From positions 1 through 24,899 of the forward strand of contig JBJEPS010000018.1 of the NCBI GenBank assembly GCA_051881355.1: 24,899 nt of DNA, given 5' to 3'. Position numbers and translations under genes: made by a program. The stretch's first letter is position 1, and every line of letters begins with the position of its first letter. This DNA is from Fimenecus sp051881355. Its GTDB lineage: Bacteria; Bacillota; Clostridia; Oscillospirales; Acutalibacteraceae. The notes under the pieces are model-generated. The model was not told the DNA's origin, made no database searches, and was given only the letters and a program-made list of their open reading frames with translations. Shown here in pieces: positions 22,843 through 24,899 of this stretch.

Positions 22843-23573
22843 TTTTAACGGCAGGCAGACGTCCGTTCCGCGAACTGAATGCGGAAATTCGCGCCGCATT
22901 GGAAACCGAAAATAGCGTGCGCGTGGAAGATGTAAACGGACAGCGCTATATGGGCGCGGCAATGGACAAAGGCAAAACCTTGGAAATCCACGGCACGCCG
23001 GGAAACGATATGGCAGCATATCTGAGCGGCGGCAACATTGAGGTATTCGGCAACGGGCAGGAAGCCATCGGCAATACCATGGGCGGCGGCAGCGTCACCG
23101 TGCACGGGCATGTCGGCGATACGCTCGGGTACGCGATGCGCGACGGTGAAATCTTCGTGGAAAAGCGCGCAGGCTCGCGTGCAGGCATTCATATGAAAGA
23201 ATTTGAACAGATGCAGCCCGTTGTGGTCATCGGCGGCATTGTCGGTGCGTTCTTAGGGGAATACATGGCGGGCGGTACGCTGATTGTATTGGGACTTGAA
23301 AATCCCTACAACCAGCCGCTGGTCGGCGCGCATTGCGCCACAGGTATGCACGGCGGACGGATATTCTTACGTGGAGCATTCCCAAAAGAGAATATCAGCG
23401 AGCATATTTCCGTATTGGAGTTAAATGAGAAAGACCGTGCAGATTTAGAACGGCATGTGCACACATATTGTGAACGCTTCGGGGCGGATTTCAACAAAAT
23501 TATGGACGCACCGTTTCAAAAGCTCGTGCCTACCACCTCACGCCCGTATGCGAATTTGTATACACCGAATTAA
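22839..23573 (+). CDS. glutamate synthase, GXGXG-domain subunit
   Basis: Stand-alone third domain of archaeal-type glutamate synthase, 244 residues, with a right-handed beta-helix of repeating GxGxG turns: HGTPGNDMAAYLSGGNIEVFGNGQE, then IGNTMGGGSVTVHGHVGDTLGYAM, then EYMAGGTLIVLG and GMHGGRIFLRG. In large GltB this helix transmits structural signals between the glutaminase and synthase centres. Here it must assemble as a separate chain. Its ATG overlaps the oxidoreductase stop (ATGA), and GGGAGG lies just upstream. Last gene of the operon, followed by two hairpins. Confidence 0.93.
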   Translation: MILTAGRRPFRELNAEIRAALETENSVRVEDVNGQRYMGAAMDKGKTLEIHGTPGNDMAAYLSGGNIEVFGNGQEAIGNTMGGGSVTVHGHVGDTLGYAMRDGEIFVEKRAGSRAGIHMKEFEQMQPVVVIGGIVGAFLGEYMAGGTLIVLGLENPYNQPLVGAHCATGMHGGRIFLRGAFPKENISEHISVLELNEKDRADLERHVHTYCERFGADFNKIMDAPFQKLVPTTSRPYANLYTPN

Positions 23574-23590
23574 CGACGATAAAAGAAAAG

Positions 23591-23620
23591 GGGCGCCGCA
23601 CAGCAAATGTGTAGGCGCCC
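23591..23620. terminator. GC-rich hairpin after the glutamate synthase operon
   Basis: GGGCGCC/GGCGCCC (23591-23597 with 23614-23620) with a further CACA/TGTG pairing inside (23599-23602 with 23608-23611). On the + strand it is followed by AATAAAAAAC rather than T's. Upstream is GAAAAG, giving only a short T-run on the - strand. It may act with the next hairpin as a two-part bidirectional terminator, or stabilise the 3' end of the operon transcript. Confidence 0.5.
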
Positions 23621-23626
23621 AATAAA

Positions 23627-23660
23627 AAACGCCTTGTGAATTGGTTTTCACAAGGCGTTT
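23627..23660. terminator. bidirectional terminator between convergent genes
   Basis: A perfect 14-bp stem (23627-23640 with 23647-23660) starts AAACGCCTTG and has a TTGGTT loop. On the - strand it ends in a T-run (complement of AAAAAA at 23624-23629), fitting termination of the surface protein gene. On the + strand it is followed by GATTTATATGTTTTT, a weaker tail for the glutamate synthase operon. Confidence 0.85.
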
Positions 23661-23681
23661 GATTTATATGTTTTTAAGCAG

Positions 23682-24362
23682 TTATTTCGATTTTTTCTTC
23701 GTCAGTACCAACGCAACCGCTGCAGCTGCTGCAACACCTGCCACTGCGTAAATTGCGGTATCACCGGTCGGCTCTGTGCCGCCGTATGTAGTATCTGTGC
23801 TGCTGTCACCGCCGGCTGTAGATGTTCCGTTGCCGTCGGTGGTTGTTGTACCGTCACCCGAACCACTGTTTTCGGTAAACGCGTTGGAAAGGCGGTCACT
23901 CAAATCGGTGATGGTGTTGCGCAGGGTATCAAACAGCCCTGCAAGGTCATTGTCTGAAAAGCCGCCTGCAATATTATCCACAACCTCGCTCGGGTCAAAA
24001 GTGCTGATGCCGAGGTCTTTTTCATTATATACTTTTACCAACGCGGCGGTCGATTTTTCAACAAAAGTATCTTTTAAATCAGCGGGAAGTTTGCCGTCTT
24101 CCACAAGTGCATCTGCTGCAAGAGATGCGATTTCCGCACATCTGTCGGCATCTGTCAGATGGTCAACGGGAACGGCTTGCACACCGGCGGCAACACCTGT
24201 ATCCATATCAAACTTTAAGCTGCCTTCAAAATCAAGGACCGCCTGTGCGAACAGCTTCGCGTCCTCATCGGTCAGCGCATCTACCGCGTCGCCGGCGAAT
24301 GCGGGAATGCACAGCGCAAACAGCATCATCAGTGCAACAAGAACAGAAAAAACCTTTTTCAT
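23682..24362 (-). CDS. secreted, C-terminally anchored surface protein of unknown function
   Basis: Exported protein of 226 residues, the only - strand gene. Residues 1-23 are a signal peptide (MKKVFSVLVALMMLFALCIP, then AFA-GD as the likely cleavage site). The mature part to about residue 165 is acidic and helical. Residues 165-198 are a low-complexity Gly/Thr/Ser linker. The C-terminus is a sorting-signal-like tail: EPTGDTA, a hydrophobic Ala/Val-rich helix, then KKKSK. The PTGD motif resembles the noncanonical sortase motifs of Clostridia but is not LPxTG, so attachment by sortase is a guess and simple membrane anchoring is the alternative. AAAGGA precedes the start on the - strand. Confidence 0.8.
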   Translation of the reverse strand: MKKVFSVLVALMMLFALCIPAFAGDAVDALTDEDAKLFAQAVLDFEGSLKFDMDTGVAAGVQAVPVDHLTDADRCAEIASLAADALVEDGKLPADLKDTFVEKSTAALVKVYNEKDLGISTFDPSEVVDNIAGGFSDNDLAGLFDTLRNTITDLSDRLSNAFTENSGSGDGTTTTDGNGTSTAGGDSSTDTTYGGTEPTGDTAIYAVAGVAAAAAVALVLTKKKSK

Positions 24363-24424
24363 AACTGCAATATTCCTTTCTGAATCAACATAAAATGCAG
24401 ACGATTCGTCAAATACACATTTGT

Positions 24425-24453
24425 ATTATAACAATCGAAACTGTAAAAGTCAA
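24425..24453 (-). promoter_or_regulatory. sigma-A promoter of the surface protein gene
   Basis: On the - strand: TTGACT (24453-24448), a 17-base spacer and consensus TATAAT (24430-24425). Transcription should start near 24418, giving a leader of about 55 bases. Confidence 0.88.
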
Positions 24454-24484
24454 CCAAAAAAATAATTTTTTCGTAGATTTTTCG

Positions 24485-24521
24485 GCAGAATTTTCTGTGT
24501 ATGTTTTCTCGATAATTCTGC
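24485..24521. repeat. inverted repeat upstream of the 65-residue gene
   Basis: GCAGAATT (24485-24492) and AATTCTGC (24514-24521) are a perfect 8-bp inverted repeat with 21 bases between. The right arm lies where the -35 box for the TATAAT at 24540 would be, so an operator role is possible. Confidence 0.35.
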
Positions 24522-24539
24522 ACACTAACAGTACATATT

Positions 24540-24545
24540 TATAAT
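24540..24545 (+). promoter_or_regulatory. probable -10 box for the 65-residue gene
   Basis: Consensus TATAAT. The hexamer 17 bases upstream (TCTGCA) is a poor -35 box, so this promoter may need an activator or be weak. The leader would be under 25 bases and hold AGAGGAAG. Confidence 0.45.
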
Positions 24546-24569
24546 CATTTATATGAGAGGAAGTTTTTT

Positions 24570-24767
24570 ATGCAGAACGAAAACAATAAAAATAAAAAGA
24601 AACCGTCTGCACGCGCTGTGGAGAAAATCAGCGAGGTTACAGAGGAGATTGCGGACATTTGGAACGGATTCACCGAGGAGGGCGTGCGCAACGATGTTTT
24701 GGGAAGCTACACGGGCACGCCGACCGACAATACCGTCCATCCCGTACAGGATGCAGACGATTTATAA
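24570..24767 (+). CDS. 65-residue hypothetical protein
   Basis: Small soluble hydrophilic protein that I cannot place in a family. The N-terminus is lysine/asparagine-rich (MQNENNKNKKKPSA), the middle is an amphipathic acidic helix, and the C-terminus has a distinct segment, NDVLGSYTGTP, ending PVQDADDL. The specific-looking tail suggests a conserved short protein rather than a chance frame. AGAGGAAG (24556-24563) precedes ATG 24570, and TATAAT lies at 24540. It is divergent from the surface protein gene. It is followed within ten bases by the promoter for the next gene, with no terminator between. Confidence 0.65.
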   Translation: MQNENNKNKKKPSARAVEKISEVTEEIADIWNGFTEEGVRNDVLGSYTGTPTDNTVHPVQDADDL

Positions 24768-24774
24768 AAAACAC

Positions 24775-24803
24775 TTGCATTTTTTATGCGACTGTGCTAT
24801 GAT
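24775..24803 (+). promoter_or_regulatory. sigma-A promoter for the gene at the window edge
   Basis: TTGCAT (24775-24780), a 17-base spacer and TATGAT (24798-24803). The start of transcription should be near 24810, leaving a leader of about 64 bases that holds the hairpin at 24829-24854. Confidence 0.8.
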
Positions 24804-24828
24804 GATATCGTTCGAATATAGGTATTGT

Positions 24829-24854
24829 AAGAGAGTGGGGCGACCCGCTCTCTT
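24829..24854 (+). promoter_or_regulatory. leader hairpin with GCGA tetraloop
   Basis: An 11-bp stem (24829-24839 with 24844-24854, one T-G pair) is closed by the GNRA-type loop GCGA and followed by CGTTTTG, a short imperfect T-run. It lies between the promoter at 24775 and the start codon at 24874, so it is either a leader attenuator or a terminator for the 65-residue gene. Confidence 0.55.
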
Positions 24855-24873
24855 CGTTTTGTAGGGAGCTTTT

Positions 24874-24899
24874 ATGGCAGAAAAGAAAAAAAGCACCGT
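24874..24899 (+). CDS. start of a gene cut by the window edge
   Basis: Only eight codons are visible, reading MAEKKKST, then the window ends. TAGGGAG at 24862-24868 is a good ribosome binding site five bases before ATG 24874, and a promoter with a leader hairpin lies upstream, so a real gene is likely. The lysine-rich start gives no function. Confidence 0.6.

Noticed and set aside
23776..24393. Long + strand open frame opposite the surface protein gene
   Set aside because: Its Ser/Ala/Thr-rich translation is the mirror of the - strand codons, it has no ribosome binding site, and the - strand gene has a signal peptide and a perfect promoter.
24485..24506. CodY-like box (AATTTTCTG) upstream of the 65-residue gene
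   Set aside because: Only the left half matches; overall about 11 of 15 positions, which is too weak in an A+T-rich region.
1..24899. tRNA, rRNA, CRISPR array, integrase or insertion sequence
   Set aside because: No cloverleaf-like block, regularly spaced repeats, transposase/integrase motifs or attachment-site duplications were found by eye on either strand.

Overview
The window reads as chromosome of a Gram-positive gut-type Clostridia, most likely an Oscillospiraceae/Ruminococcaceae relative. This is inferred from four things: the Firmicutes gene order rplU-prp-rpmA with a cleavable L27 leader, strong AGGAGG-type ribosome binding sites, sigma-A promoters with 17-bp spacers, and a split archaeal-type glutamate synthase. 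Base composition looks roughly balanced. All but one of the genes lie on the + strand. I see no tRNA, rRNA, CRISPR array, transposase or phage gene.

Layout. (1) 84-1301: a PduL-type phosphotransacylase and the biotin transporter subunit BioY, closed by a terminator. (2) 1363-5022: a 38-residue membrane peptide too short for ordinary gene finding, a GPH-family sugar:cation symporter, a metallophosphoesterase with an altered third motif, and a flavodoxin, all tightly spaced. (3) 5119-5790: a hemolysin III/TrhA-like membrane protein. (4) 5791-6110: a gene-free stretch with a 163-bp imperfect palindrome, then a strong promoter and a probable L21 leader. (5) 6111-7084: L21, the Prp protease and L27, then a terminator. 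(6) 7198-9302: a THUMP-type 23S rRNA methyltransferase and a diacylglycerol-kinase-like lipid kinase. (7) 9338-11907: a promoter with a leader hairpin, a second GPH-family symporter and a membrane-anchored protein of unknown function. (8) 11937-13555: an unrecognised protein, an ECF sigma factor and a 66-residue protein, all overlapping. (9) 13580-18307: an RlmB-type methyltransferase, a 999-residue protein that looks like a catalytically dead P-type ATPase with a long acidic N-terminus, and an MgtC/SapB protein. (10) 18399-23573: a five-gene glutamate synthase operon behind a promoter studded with TTGCAA-centred repeats. (11) 23591-24899: two terminator-type hairpins, a secreted/surface-anchored protein on the - strand, a 65-residue protein, and the first codons of another gene behind a promoter and leader hairpin.

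How the genes work together. The glutamate synthase operon is self-contained. A class II glutaminase releases ammonia. The FMN/Fe-S subunit with two extra 4Fe-4S clusters reduces 2-oxoglutarate plus ammonia. A GXGXG subunit supports the synthase. An FAD/NAD(P) oxidoreductase and a polyferredoxin presumably deliver the electrons. The L21 cluster puts the processing protease Prp directly upstream of its substrate L27.

The best leads for something undescribed are the pseudo-P-type ATPase between rlmB and the MgtC protein, the TTGCAA repeat operator of the glutamate synthase operon, the ECF sigma cassette without a recognisable membrane anti-sigma factor, and the 163-bp palindrome upstream of the L21 operon. 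All product calls come from reading motifs by eye. No database search was run.
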